Positions 27,721-37,181 of a stretch of DNA of 64,000 nucleotides are shown in pieces. The stretch is from Candidatus Epulonipiscium fishelsonii (GTDB lineage Bacteria; Bacillota; Clostridia; Lachnospirales; Cellulosilyticaceae). The position numbers and the translations under genes were made by a program. The notes under the pieces are model-generated. The model was not told the DNA's origin and did no database searches. It worked only from the letters and a program-made list of their open reading frames with translations. Position 1 is the stretch's first letter, and the number at the start of each line of letters is the position of its first letter. The DNA lies in assembly GCA_001983455.1 (NCBI GenBank), contig LJDB01000057.1, positions 1-64,000 of the forward strand, given 5' to 3'.

Positions 27721-28782
27721 ATGAAATATGAACATATCATTAAAACTGACATAGACTTTACCGAAGATATACGCTTTAAATTGTTGTGCTTACACACCGT
27801 CCAAAACATAGATGGTATAGATTATAACCCTATCCCTGTAGTAAAAGATATCATAAATGTATTTGGTTCTATACTTCCCAGAAAAATTAAAATATCCTCT
27901 GATGATGTAGTAAAACCTAAATTGTTACCTTATTCTACTATCAAAAAAATAAGAGCTATTCAGCACGATAAAAATAATACTATTGCACAAATAATAAATA
28001 AAACTCAAGAAATACTTTCCGATTATAGAGTGTATACTTTTAAAAAAGAATCTACCGAAAAAAAATGGGTGAATTCTACAACACTAGAAATGCAAAACAA
28101 AGCAGATAAGTATTTAATATTTAGGGTAGGAAAAGGATTGATAGCTGGTGCCAATGAACTAGCATATGATTCCTCAAATCATAAAGAAACTGGAATAGCT
28201 TCTGCTATGTGGTTGCTACCAAGAAAACAAGTTCCCCAGTTTAAGGATGATGTAGTAGTTGAAGTTGTTACAACAGCATTTGGTGTACAAAGTAGAGCCT
28301 GTTTAAAAATACCTGAGATAGGGCATTCCTATTTAATAAATATATCTCATCCAAAATTACGAGAAAGCACTAGATATACATCTAATACAAGATTACAACT
28401 TTGGCTTAACTTTTTACTAAAAGGAGAACTAGATTTATCAGATGAAGTTTTTAAGGAAGTATATAAACTATGTCAATATTTAAAAGTCAATAAGGAGGTA
28501 AACGAAGTGGTATCATTAAATTTAGATTATGCAAGTCTTTTAACAAGAAGTGATCGAGAAGAAGGTCTTCTTGAAGGTATAAAAAAAGGTAGAGAAGAAG
28601 GTATTCTTGAAGGTATCGAAAGGGGTATAGAACGAGGTATAGAAGAAGGTATCGAAAAAGGCATCGAAAAAGGTATTCTTAAAGGACAAATATTAGCCTA
28701 TTTGGACATGAATATCCCCTTAAATGAAATAGCAGAAAAATTTAACATTAGCATCGAAGAAATACAGAAACTTATTTACTAG
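27721..28782 (+). CDS. PD-(D/E)XK nuclease family (Rpn-like) protein, copy B
   Basis: A 353-residue protein identical to copy A over about the first 306 residues. The EGIE(K/R)G tail is one four-residue unit shorter. The last 25 residues differ at eight positions (MNIPLNEIAEKFNIS versus MNVPLNKIAEKFNMS in copy A). It has the same ribosome site and start. Keeping two copies with identical cores but diverged ends suggests gene conversion rather than a new duplication. Confidence 0.65.
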   Translation: MKYEHIIKTDIDFTEDIRFKLLCLHTVQNIDGIDYNPIPVVKDIINVFGSILPRKIKISSDDVVKPKLLPYSTIKKIRAIQHDKNNTIAQIINKTQEILSDYRVYTFKKESTEKKWVNSTTLEMQNKADKYLIFRVGKGLIAGANELAYDSSNHKETGIASAMWLLPRKQVPQFKDDVVVEVVTTAFGVQSRACLKIPEIGHSYLINISHPKLRESTRYTSNTRLQLWLNFLLKGELDLSDEVFKEVYKLCQYLKVNKEVNEVVSLNLDYASLLTRSDREEGLLEGIKKGREEGILEGIERGIERGIEEGIEKGIEKGILKGQILAYLDMNIPLNEIAEKFNISIEEIQKLIY

Positions 28783-28809
28783 TCTCTTCACTACTATAAA
28801 ATACAAACT

Positions 28810-28842
28810 AAAAAGCTCAGAGAATAATTTTTTGGGCTTTTT
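28810..28842 (+). terminator. Terminator of Rpn copy B
   Basis: AAAAAGCTC and GGGCTTTTT form a stem with one mismatch; it is the diverged counterpart of the copy A terminator. Confidence 0.6.
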
Positions 28843-29024
28843 ATATGTCTCTTAATTCTCTTTTATTATCGTTCCCCTCTTCCGTCATAGTTAAACCTTC
28901 ACAATAAAATACAGATATGCCTATTAAAGGTCTCCTACAGTTTGAATAGCGGTTAAACTCCTAACAAGGTTAGATAAAGTTCCTAAAAGTAATAATAGAT
29001 ATATATGGTATTAACCATAATGGC

Positions 29025-29056
29025 TATAGGGGTAGCTATTATTACCCACCCCTATA
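29025..29056. terminator. Stem-loop after the cvpA-like gene
   Basis: TATAGGGGT (29025-29033) pairs with ACCCCTATA (29048-29056), immediately past the stop codon of the minus-strand gene. The U-run is poor. Confidence 0.5.
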
Positions 29057-29058
29057 AG

Positions 29059-29757
29059 TTAACTAATCATTCTGTTTAATACATTCTCAATTAAAAAATC
29101 AAGTACAATATTGTTATCATATAGATAATTCACCATTATGCTCTGCTCCCACAAGACTCTAAAATGGCTAAATCCATCTATCGTTATAACAAGTGGAACA
29201 ATCAAACATATTACCCAAATAATTATCAGTCCTTTTATAAATCCTAATCCTGCTCCAGCTAGTCTATTAAAAAAGCCAATAACAGGCATACTTGCAAGGA
29301 AATTTAAAATCTTAAAAGTTCTATTTAAAAGTATCCTTGCTAAAATCCAAACAACTAATATTGATGTACCATTTACAATAATTTTTGTTAGATAGCTTGA
29401 GATATACTCCGCAAAGTTATTTGCATTAAATAATTCATATGCTTCAGAGTTGTTATTCATTATAATAGTATTTTGTAAAGCTTCTGGAATAAAACTTAAG
29501 TATTGTTGCAAAACATCAGCTTGATTTTGTAACCCTTGAACTATTTCCATTTCAGAAATATATGTAAATATGGACTCTCCTAATATCATTTCTAAATCCA
29601 TCATTCCTAAAATCCCAGTAAAAATGGGATACATTATAAAAGCAATCACTAACGCTAGTATTGTTGAGCCTAGCTCATATATAGTCATAACAAAACCTTT
29701 TTTATAAGATAGTATTGCCATTATTAACATAAAGCCTAGAAATATTAAATCTATCAA
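29059..29757 (-). CDS. CvpA family membrane protein
   Basis: A 232-residue membrane protein with four hydrophobic segments. The N-terminal pattern DLIFLGFMLIMAILSYKKGF and the later RLAGAGLGFIKGLII match the CvpA (colicin V production) family. A longer loop between helices 2 and 3 (about 65-115) is extracytoplasmic. The gene lies 48 bp downstream of the DUF5711-like gene and probably shares its transcript. CvpA function in Firmicutes is not settled; envelope or cell-division roles have been suggested. Confidence 0.82.
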   Translation of the reverse strand: MIDLIFLGFMLIMAILSYKKGFVMTIYELGSTILALVIAFIMYPIFTGILGMMDLEMILGESIFTYISEMEIVQGLQNQADVLQQYLSFIPEALQNTIIMNNNSEAYELFNANNFAEYISSYLTKIIVNGTSILVVWILARILLNRTFKILNFLASMPVIGFFNRLAGAGLGFIKGLIIIWVICLIVPLVITIDGFSHFRVLWEQSIMVNYLYDNNIVLDFLIENVLNRMIS

Positions 29758-29805
29758 TTTTATTCACTTCCTTTATCCGTCAACGATAGTCAACCTACAG
29801 ATTGA

Positions 29806-30960
29806 CTATCTCTTTTTGTTTAATCTAATTACACTATCCTTTTTTACTGCTATAACAAAAGTCCCTTTATTATCATAAATTACTTTTTTTACATCTCCAA
29901 TTGCATTATATTCAAAAAATTGTGCTCCTAACTTGTTATATCCTTTAAATTTACGTCCATCTCCTACCATTACTCCTTTATCATTTGCATACATAAATTC
30001 TACTGGTCTATCAAAACCCATTCGTATCTTCAACTGTTCTTTTGGTGTCATAATATTGAGTTCTTCTGATCTAATTACAGAATCTTCATTTTCGCTCATT
30101 AATACGGGCAGGTATCCTCCTGCTTTAGATTGCTTATTAAGATAGGGTGTGAATAAAGTATATGCACTATCATATTGAATAATAATGTTACCCAAAAGAT
30201 CATAAAAAGTAATAAAGTTATCACCAATGCTTGCCCATATTTCATCTGATATAAATTCAATCTCATATACAAGATTTTCCTTCTCTACATTTCCATACAA
30301 CATAGGGTCTAAAGTTGGTATATCTGGTTTATCAATAGCAATAGCTCCAACAACAGATTCTAAAACAGCTCCTCCAACATGAATATAACTTACCATTATA
30401 AATTTATTATTTGGTGAAATCTCAACTGACATTGGATATGTTCCACTAGAAATAAAACTACCACTTTGTACATTAAGAAATGTTCCATTTTCGTCATATG
30501 CAGATATGGTATGTCCTTTTTCAATTTCTTCAATTACGGCAACTCTCCCAGACTGATTAATAGAAAAATTTACAATCGGATTCTGTACTAATATATCGGC
30601 CTGTTTCCCTTTTTTATTAAATATAGTTATCTTTTTACTTCCTTTGCTTCCAATTGCAAAGTATGGATCTTTTTGTGAAAATCTCATTTCCTTTAAATTT
30701 AATGTGTCCGACCAAATTTCATTACCATTTATATCATATGCAGTTATTCCATCATTTGTAATTTGAATAATTTGTTCTGAATTAACTCCTATATATTCTG
30801 TTTTAATTGGGTCAAATTCAAAAATAGTTTCTCCTGCTTCATATCTTTCAAATTGATATATATTGTTTTTTAGTTGAAAAATAGAAATATATCCTATAAT
30901 AATAAATGTTGTGATGATAAAAATAATTGATGTAAGTTTCAATCGCTGTCTATATACCAT
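29806..30960 (-). CDS. DUF5711-like membrane-anchored beta-propeller protein
   Basis: A 384-residue protein with one N-terminal membrane helix (about 10-32) and a large outer domain of repeated beta-strand segments, such as ITAYDINGNEIW and ITIFNKKGKQADI, suggesting a WD40/PQQ-like propeller. I recall this arrangement as the DUF5711 family, often beside cvpA. The start is set at ATG 30960, because AGGAGG lies six bases upstream; the reading frame continues another 25 codons without a ribosome site, through the glgA terminator. Ligand unknown. Confidence 0.65.
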   Translation of the reverse strand: MVYRQRLKLTSIIFIITTFIIIGYISIFQLKNNIYQFERYEAGETIFEFDPIKTEYIGVNSEQIIQITNDGITAYDINGNEIWSDTLNLKEMRFSQKDPYFAIGSKGSKKITIFNKKGKQADILVQNPIVNFSINQSGRVAVIEEIEKGHTISAYDENGTFLNVQSGSFISSGTYPMSVEISPNNKFIMVSYIHVGGAVLESVVGAIAIDKPDIPTLDPMLYGNVEKENLVYEIEFISDEIWASIGDNFITFYDLLGNIIIQYDSAYTLFTPYLNKQSKAGGYLPVLMSENEDSVIRSEELNIMTPKEQLKIRMGFDRPVEFMYANDKGVMVGDGRKFKGYNKLGAQFFEYNAIGDVKKVIYDNKGTFVIAVKKDSVIRLNKKR

Positions 30961-30984
30961 ATTTTTCCTCCTAAAATTTACTAG

Positions 30985-31014
30985 CGAAAAAAGAGGCTCA
31001 TCGGCCTCTTCTTC
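30985..31014 (-). terminator. Intrinsic terminator of glgA
   Basis: AAGAGGC (30991-30997) and GCCTCTT (31004-31010) form the stem; the T-run follows on the minus strand. Confidence 0.75.
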
Positions 31015-31071
31015 ACAATAAGAAGAAAAGGCCAAAGCACGTTTCTTCTTATCAATATATAATACAACATA

Positions 31072-32640
31072 TTACATATCATTATTTATATACTTACCTA
31101 AATTAACTTTAACTCTGTAAATTTCATCCGCACATTCTTTCCATATATTTGTTACATCTAAATTAGCTTGGTTCCATAAATTTGATATTGCTAAAACTGA
31201 TTCATACAATCTAATATATTTTTTAGCAGATACATTCCAACCATATGATTGGCTCATATCATTTTTCATAATTTGTTTAAAGTCTTCATGATCATAGTTA
31301 TAGCAGTCATATGCTTCTTTTATTTTTTGATATAACCAATACCCTGAATAATCTTCAAATTCAAATCCTGTTCCTTGTTTAGTTTGATAATTATAGTGGA
31401 TAACTGTATCTTTTAATCCACCTGTTTTTCTTACAATTGGCACAGTGCCGTATCTCATAGCAATTAATTGACCAAGTCCACATGGTTCAAAAGCTGAAGG
31501 CATTAAGAACACATCACATGCAGCGTATATTTTTTGTGCTAATGCTTCATTGAAATCCAAAAATACTCGGGCTCTATCACCATATACATAGTTAAAGTGT
31601 TTAAACATATTTTCATATTCATAATCCCCAGTTCCAAGTAGCACAAATTGAACATTAAGATCCATTAACTTATCCATAAACCATTTTCCCTCAATAGTTT
31701 GTTTCATAAGGTCAAACCCTTTTTGATCTGTTATTCTTGAGATAATACCAATCATCATTGTACGACTATTTTGTTTTAAACCAAATTCTTTTTGGAATTC
31801 TAATTTATTTTTTTCTTTGTTCCAAATGTGGTCTACATCATATGCTTCATATATATATGGGTCATCTGCTGGGTTATATTTTTCAGTATCAATTCCATTT
31901 AATATTCCAACCATACGAGAAGAAACGGTGTCTCTTAAAAGTCCGTCAAATCCGCATCCATACTCATAAGTTTTTAATTCTTCTACATACGATGGACTAA
32001 CTGTTGTAACAAAATCAGCATAAACTAATCCTGCTTTTAAATAGCTTATTCCACCATTAAATTCAATTTTATCTGTAGATTTATATTCGCCTCCAAGACC
32101 AAGAGTATTTAAAGCATAATCTCCAAACACTCCTTGAAATTTCATATTGTGAATTGTAAAGACACTTCTTATATTTTCGTATCTTTTATCCCATTTATAT
32201 TTGTCTTTTAAAAGTACACATATTGGACCAGTTTGCCAATCATTACAATGGATTATATCTGGTATAAAATCTATATATTGTATTGAATCTAATACAGCTT
32301 TGCAGAAAAATGCAAATCTCTCATAGTCATCGTCATATCCATATAATCCACCTCTATAGTAAAAATGGTCATTTTTGTAAAAGTAAGTTGGTACAATTTT
32401 ATCATCATAAAATATTGAAACGTTGTGTTGTTTCCAGCCTAAAAATACATCAAAATTTATAGGCGATTGGGCACTATCATCAAAATATTTGCCTTGCATC
32501 ATTCCGTAATATGGCATTGCAACTCTTATGTCTACTCCTTGAGCAAGAAGTTCTTTTGGTAGTGCACCAGCAACATCAGCAAGCCCGCCTGTTTTTGCGT
32601 ATGGGGCTACTTCTGTTGATACAAATAAACATTTTAACAT
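31072..32640 (-). CDS. glgA: Glycogen synthase (ADP-glucose)
   Basis: A 522-residue GT5 glycosyltransferase that extends alpha-1,4-glucan from ADP-glucose. The family signature KTGGLADV at the N-terminus (ADP-glucose binding), HNMKFQG, and the C-terminal SAFEPCGLGQLIAMRYGT are all clear. It is slightly longer than the usual ~480 residues because of a C-terminal helical tail. The ribosome site is AAGGAGAG. No other glycogen genes are adjacent, although two GH13-type or debranching-type hydrolases occur elsewhere in the window. Confidence 0.95.
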   Translation of the reverse strand: MLKCLFVSTEVAPYAKTGGLADVAGALPKELLAQGVDIRVAMPYYGMMQGKYFDDSAQSPINFDVFLGWKQHNVSIFYDDKIVPTYFYKNDHFYYRGGLYGYDDDYERFAFFCKAVLDSIQYIDFIPDIIHCNDWQTGPICVLLKDKYKWDKRYENIRSVFTIHNMKFQGVFGDYALNTLGLGGEYKSTDKIEFNGGISYLKAGLVYADFVTTVSPSYVEELKTYEYGCGFDGLLRDTVSSRMVGILNGIDTEKYNPADDPYIYEAYDVDHIWNKEKNKLEFQKEFGLKQNSRTMMIGIISRITDQKGFDLMKQTIEGKWFMDKLMDLNVQFVLLGTGDYEYENMFKHFNYVYGDRARVFLDFNEALAQKIYAACDVFLMPSAFEPCGLGQLIAMRYGTVPIVRKTGGLKDTVIHYNYQTKQGTGFEFEDYSGYWLYQKIKEAYDCYNYDHEDFKQIMKNDMSQSYGWNVSAKKYIRLYESVLAISNLWNQANLDVTNIWKECADEIYRVKVNLGKYINNDM

Positions 32641-32693
32641 AAAATTTTTACTCTCCTTTTATTTAAAGAAATTAGATGATTATCTATGTTTCT

Positions 32694-34055
32694 TTATTCA
32701 TTTAAAATTTTTAATTTTTGACCAACGAAGATTTTATCTCCATCTTCAACCGCCATATCATTCCATTCTAAAATATCAAGAACTCTTCCTTCTGAATTAA
32801 AATGTTTTTTACTAATACCTCTTAAAGTATCACCTTGTTCTACAGAATATATAATATAATCATCACTTTCTGTTACATCTTCTGAGATAGCTTCAGTTGC
32901 TTTTTCTTCAGCTACTTCTTTTTCCACTTCAACTTGTTGTTCCTCAATTACTTTAGGTTGTTGCTCTTCAATTACTACAGGTTGTTGGTTTTCTTTTATT
33001 AGTGGCTCAGATTCTGAATTTTGAGGGGCAATTTCTTGCTCTTCAACTTTATTGATTATATCTACGGAAGGTTCATCTTCTTCTTTTTTTATAATATACT
33101 TCACACCGTTTATTTCTTCTGTCTTTTGATCGAAATCTTCACTTTCATTAAATACTGCTTGTGTTGGTGAAGCAAGTAAATTTGAATCCTCTGGAGTTTT
33201 TGTTAAAATAGCACCCATTGCTAACAATGCTAAGCAACTTGCTACAACTGAAAAATTTGTTTTTTGCCTTGTTTGAAATTCTTTTTTTCGACGTGAACCT
33301 ATCTCTCTAAATTGTTTTACTACTTCATCTGGATCTTCTTCTTTTTGACTTACAATAAATGGATTATCAAGCATAAATTGTTGCATACAAGGATTTTTAT
33401 CATAATATAAATAAAATCCAGTTTGTTCTTGTAACGAATTTCCATTATAAACATAGAATGTTTCAATTTTATTTAGTGGATCTACTAATAATAAAATTGT
33501 TTCTTTTTGGTCAAATATTTCTCTATGAGCTTTAATCTCTGCTGATGTTAACATTGTACCATATCCAGGCTGCATATGTAACCACCCTAAAATTTCAGTG
33601 TTAGGAAAATACTGTTCTTTTTTTTCAAGAATTGCTTGAACAGCTGGCACACTTATCCACGTTTCACCTGGGCTAAGTAAATTTTCATCTATAGGAATTA
33701 TGCCCGAAATAATATTTTCTTTTGTATCTGGATAATATTCTCCAACTAAAATGGCTGCTTTTTCTTTTGTTAAATCTGTTTTTGCATATTGATATAAATA
33801 AGTATAAGCATAATCTTCAAGATACATTATGTATTCGCAGTCTGTATCTCCAATTGGTCTTACAGAATCTATGTTTGATAAAAGTTTTTCGTATCTTTCA
33901 CTAGGGTTATCATAAAAATCGTATTCCATCCCAGTTTGGTTTTGTACGTTAATATTTTTAGTCTTAGTATTGTTTTTAGGTTGTTTCTCTTCGGTATATA
34001 TTTGTTCATGTTCGCGATCTGAATTGCTTCGTGGATCATAAATTATTTTTCCCAT
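32694..34055 (-). CDS. MPN/JAMM-like domain, membrane helix and LysM fusion
   Basis: A 453-residue protein with three parts. Residues ~72-220 form an MPN (JAB1/Mov34) fold: the core GWLHMQPGYGTMLTSAE matches the eukaryotic-type GWYHSHPGYGxxLSxxD, with His160 kept but the second His changed to Gln162 and the final Asp to Glu173. It is therefore probably not a normal zinc isopeptidase. Residues ~268-286 are a membrane helix, followed by a long Glu/Gln/Val-rich linker. Residues ~402-453 are a LysM module (YSVEQGDTLRGISKKHF). The MPN part should be cytoplasmic and LysM in the wall. The gene lies 53 bp upstream of glgA. Confidence 0.72.
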   Translation of the reverse strand: MGKIIYDPRSNSDREHEQIYTEEKQPKNNTKTKNINVQNQTGMEYDFYDNPSERYEKLLSNIDSVRPIGDTDCEYIMYLEDYAYTYLYQYAKTDLTKEKAAILVGEYYPDTKENIISGIIPIDENLLSPGETWISVPAVQAILEKKEQYFPNTEILGWLHMQPGYGTMLTSAEIKAHREIFDQKETILLLVDPLNKIETFYVYNGNSLQEQTGFYLYYDKNPCMQQFMLDNPFIVSQKEEDPDEVVKQFREIGSRRKKEFQTRQKTNFSVVASCLALLAMGAILTKTPEDSNLLASPTQAVFNESEDFDQKTEEINGVKYIIKKEEDEPSVDIINKVEEQEIAPQNSESEPLIKENQQPVVIEEQQPKVIEEQQVEVEKEVAEEKATEAISEDVTESDDYIIYSVEQGDTLRGISKKHFNSEGRVLDILEWNDMAVEDGDKIFVGQKLKILNE

Positions 34056-34140
34056 TTGTATATCTGCCTCCCAAAATTTATTATTACATCTATAATATAT
34101 AATAGTACATTATCTATAAAATTTTTAACCTTTTATGTCG

Positions 34141-34170
34141 GATAAGAAAAAAATTTTCTTATCTTTTTTT
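34141..34170 (+). terminator. Terminator-like hairpin in the yyaC leader
   Basis: GATAAGAAAA pairs with TTTTCTTATC, followed by TTTTTTT. It lies 94 bp before yyaC with no plus-strand gene before it, so it may act as an attenuator or insulate yyaC. Confidence 0.5.
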
Positions 34171-34263
34171 ACAAAATTTTTAGCATTAGAAATATTTACC
34201 ATTTTCCCATGTAAATATTTTTTATTCAATTGGTAAATTATATTAATAAAGGTGGTGTTAACC

Positions 34264-34911
34264 ATGTTAAAAAATGGATTGATTAAATATCCAGCATATA
34301 TTGATGTATATGCCCCTCATAATTTTCGTGATTTTTGTTGCACACTTTCTTATTATTTAGATTTGTATTTACCTATGTATCAAAATGAACTTGTTTTAGT
34401 TTGCATTGGTAGTGATAGATTGATGGGTGATAGCCTTGGACCTTTGATTGGATATAAGCTAATGAATATACAACATGCAAATCTAAAGGTCTATGGAACT
34501 CTTGATAATCCTGTTCATGCCAAAAATCTTAAAGATACATTAGATCATATAAATGCCGAACATCCTTCGGCTTTAATTATTTCCATTGATGCCTGCTTAG
34601 GGAATAAAGAAAATATTGGTTGTGTAGTTATAAAAGAAGGTTCTATAAAACCAGGTATAGGTGTTGATAAAGATTTGCCATCTGTTGGACACCTTCATAT
34701 TCTGGGAATTGTTAACTTAAGCTCTAGAGTTAAGCAAAATAATATGAATAAAGTGAATGAATCTGTTAGCTTAAGTGGTTTAATACATTTAGATGTTTTA
34801 CAAAAAACTAGATTATCTCTAGTTATGAAAATGGCAGACTTAATTTCTGCTGGTATTAGACATTGTAATTGGTTATATAATTATAAACATACACTCCAGC
34901 AAAAACAATAA
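34264..34911 (+). CDS. yyaC: Sporulation protein YyaC-like (DUF1256)
   Basis: A 215-residue protein resembling germination protease (GPR)-fold members. Diagnostic stretches are CIGSDRLMGDSLGPLIG, GTLDNPVHAKNL, SIDACLG and VGHLHILGIVN. YyaC is linked to sporulation in Bacillus, with uncertain biochemistry. The start at ATG 34264 is preceded by AAAGGTGG; a GTG four codons earlier overlaps that site. It supports an endospore-forming host. Confidence 0.87.
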   Translation: MLKNGLIKYPAYIDVYAPHNFRDFCCTLSYYLDLYLPMYQNELVLVCIGSDRLMGDSLGPLIGYKLMNIQHANLKVYGTLDNPVHAKNLKDTLDHINAEHPSALIISIDACLGNKENIGCVVIKEGSIKPGIGVDKDLPSVGHLHILGIVNLSSRVKQNNMNKVNESVSLSGLIHLDVLQKTRLSLVMKMADLISAGIRHCNWLYNYKHTLQQKQ

Positions 34912-35320
34912 ATAAAAAACTTTCAGTAGTTCATTATCATAGATAGCCAAGTATTATATAAGCAAAACTATAATTTTATTTGTACCTATATTTTTTTTGA
35001 TATATTCATCTAAATATATATTATTATTAACGGTTTTTTAACTAAATGAATACTATTATATTATATCTAGTCTAATAGTTAACAAAAATACAAATTTTTT
35101 TTGTTACAACAAATAAAAAAGACCGATAGTCAGTTTTTATTATAGTAAATAGTGTTAAAAAACGATTTGCTTTCCATAATTAATTACAATAATATCTAAC
35201 ATTAAATTATATATTATGTAATATAATAAAAGAAAGCTGAAAGATTTATATCATATATTTCTAAAAATTGGTATTAGTAATATTTTGTTAAATTTTTTGA
35301 AATATATATAAAACTTTTAT
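34912..35320. other. AT-rich intergenic region, no gene seen
   Basis: I see no coding region with a ribosome site here. A possible weak promoter for the EIIA gene (TTGTTA about 35285, AT-rich -10 about 17 bp later) is the only feature. Confidence 0.4.
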
Positions 35321-35336
35321 GAGGGGGATATTTGGA

Positions 35337-35759
35337 ATGAACACAAAAAAATCAATTATAGTTACTGGGCATGCAGATTTTGCTAAAGGGTTTCAAAATG
35401 CGATTAAAATTTTACTTGGAGATGTTAGGCAAGCTTATTTTCTTGATGTATATGATGAATTTACACCATATAAAAATGAATTGGAAAATTTAATTTATAA
35501 ATTAAGTGCTGAAAATGATGAACTTTTTATTTTTACAGATTTGGCAAATGGTTCACCTTTTAGTATATCATCCAGCGTTGCGGCTGGTTTATCAAATGTT
35601 AAAGTTTTCGGTGGAAGTAATTTAGCTATGGTAATTGAAACAATTACACAAATTTTATATTCTGTTGATGTCATTAATACGGATGAAATTTTACTAGTTG
35701 GGCGAGAATCAGTTATTCTATTTCAAGAAGATGCACTAGCAACAATCCTTGACGAATAA
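35337..35759 (+). CDS. Orphan PTS EIIA, mannose family
   Basis: A 140-residue EIIA(Man)-type phosphocarrier. The phospho-acceptor His12 lies in IIVTGHADFAKGF, and FTDLANGSPF is the usual second motif. It normally takes phosphate from HPr and passes it to EIIB. No EIIB, C or D lies nearby, so it may be regulatory or serve a distant system. The start at 35337 follows GAGGGGG by nine bases. Confidence 0.85.
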   Translation: MNTKKSIIVTGHADFAKGFQNAIKILLGDVRQAYFLDVYDEFTPYKNELENLIYKLSAENDELFIFTDLANGSPFSISSSVAAGLSNVKVFGGSNLAMVIETITQILYSVDVINTDEILLVGRESVILFQEDALATILDE

Positions 35760-35760
35760 T

Positions 35761-35802
35761 AAAAAAGGTGGTATAGAACTTAAATTCTAATACCGCCTTT
35801 TT
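35761..35802. terminator. Bidirectional terminator between EIIA and pgi
   Basis: AAAAAAGGTGGTAT pairs with ATACCGCCTTTTT (one G-U pair). It serves the two convergent genes. Confidence 0.75.
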
Positions 35803-35820
35803 CCTGTACTGAATTAAAAT

Positions 35821-37167
35821 TTATTTATTTATTCTATTTTCTAGTTCTTTTTTCAAATCTTCATATCCAGATTTTCCTAAAAGTGCAAACATATTACGTT
35901 TATACTCTTCAACTCCTGGTTGGTCAAATGGATTTACTCTTAGAAGATATCCACTTATTCCACAAGCTTTTTCAAAGAAATACACTAGTTTACCAAAAGT
36001 AAATGCATCCATTTGCTCTATGTTTATTACTATATTTGGTACTCCTCCATCAACATGAGCTAACAAAGTTCCTTCAAAGGCTTTTTTGTTTACAAAGTCC
36101 ATTGTTTTTCCAGCAAGATAATTTAATCCATCAAGATCAGTTTCTGCTGGTTCAAGGGTAACTTCAAATTTAGGTTTCTCAATATTTAGAATAGTTTCAA
36201 ATATAAAACGTCCACCGTCTTGGATATATTGTCCAATTGAGTGTAAATCTGTTGAGAAATTAGCTGATGCTGGGAAAATTCCTTTTTTATCTTTTCCTTC
36301 ACTTTCTGCATAAAGCTGTTTCCACCACTCTGCAAAGTATTGCAAAGAAGGCTCGTAGTTAACAATAATCTCAGTGTTTTTGTTTTTAGCTAATAGAAGA
36401 TTTCTTATAATAGCATATTTATAGGCTGGGTTTTTACAAATGTCATCAGTGCCATATTCATTACGGCCTTCAGCAGCACCTGCCATTAGTTCGTCAATGC
36501 TAATTCCTGCAACTGCAATTGGTAAAAGTCCAACAGCTGTAAGAACAGAGAAACGTCCACCAACATCATCAGGAATAACAAAAGTTTCATATCCTTCATC
36601 TTTTGCCATAGTTAATAGAGCACCTTTTGCTTTATCAGTGGTAGCAAATATACGATTTTTAGCTTCTTCTTTACCATATTTTTCTTCAAGGTATTTTTTA
36701 AATACTCTAAAAGCAATAGCTGGCTCAGTAGTTGTCCCTGATTTTGAGATTACATTTACACTTATATCTTTTCCTTGACATACGTCCAGTAGATTTTGCA
36801 TATATGTGCTTGAAATATTATTTCCAACGAAATATATTTCTGGTGTTTTTCTTTGTTCTTTTGTCAAAGAATTATAGAACTGGTGTGTCAAGGCTTCAAT
36901 ACAGGCTCTTGCTCCAAGATATGAGCCTCCAATACCTATAACAATTAGTACATCACTATTTTGTTTTATTCTTTCAGCTGCTTTTTTTATACGGTCAAAC
37001 TCTTGTTTGTCATAATTTACAGGTAAATCAATCCATCCTAAGAAATCTGAACCTGCACCTGTTTTTTCATTTAACATTTGATGCGCTAGTTTTACTGAAG
37101 GGATAATATTTTGGATTTCTTTACAGTCAATACCTGCATTTGAAAAATCAATACTAATGTTACTCAT
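35821..37167 (-). CDS. pgi: Glucose-6-phosphate isomerase
   Basis: A 448-residue cytoplasmic enzyme interconverting glucose 6-phosphate and fructose 6-phosphate. Signatures are [11 protein letters not shown], the [10 protein letters not shown] phosphate site, [16 protein letters not shown] and the C-terminal [13 protein letters not shown]. Length is normal for the short Gram-positive type. I prefer ATG 37167, with GAGGTG ten bases upstream, over ATG 37185, which overlaps the tmk stop but lacks a site; coupling to tmk is likely either way. Confidence 0.95.
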   Translation of the reverse strand: MSNISIDFSNAGIDCKEIQNIIPSVKLAHQMLNEKTGAGSDFLGWIDLPVNYDKQEFDRIKKAAERIKQNSDVLIVIGIGGSYLGARACIEALTHQFYNSLTKEQRKTPEIYFVGNNISSTYMQNLLDVCQGKDISVNVISKSGTTTEPAIAFRVFKKYLEEKYGKEEAKNRIFATTDKAKGALLTMAKDEGYETFVIPDDVGGRFSVLTAVGLLPIAVAGISIDELMAGAAEGRNEYGTDDICKNPAYKYAIIRNLLLAKNKNTEIIVNYEPSLQYFAEWWKQLYAESEGKDKKGIFPASANFSTDLHSIGQYIQDGGRFIFETILNIEKPKFEVTLEPAETDLDGLNYLAGKTMDFVNKKAFEGTLLAHVDGGVPNIVINIEQMDAFTFGKLVYFFEKACGISGYLLRVNPFDQPGVEEYKRNMFALLGKSGYEDLKKELENRINK

Positions 37168-37181
37168 TTTTTCTAAACACC

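Larger units (their letters stand above)
27567..28889. repeat. Tandem duplication, unit B
   Basis: The second copy of the unit starting at 26217, with the same leader, gene and terminator order. Downstream of the gene the copies differ at roughly one base in six, by eye. Confidence 0.9.

Noticed and set aside
26217-28889. Insertion sequence pair
   Set aside because: I find no terminal inverted repeats or target-site duplications at the unit borders, and the protein is nuclease-like rather than a DDE or HUH transposase.
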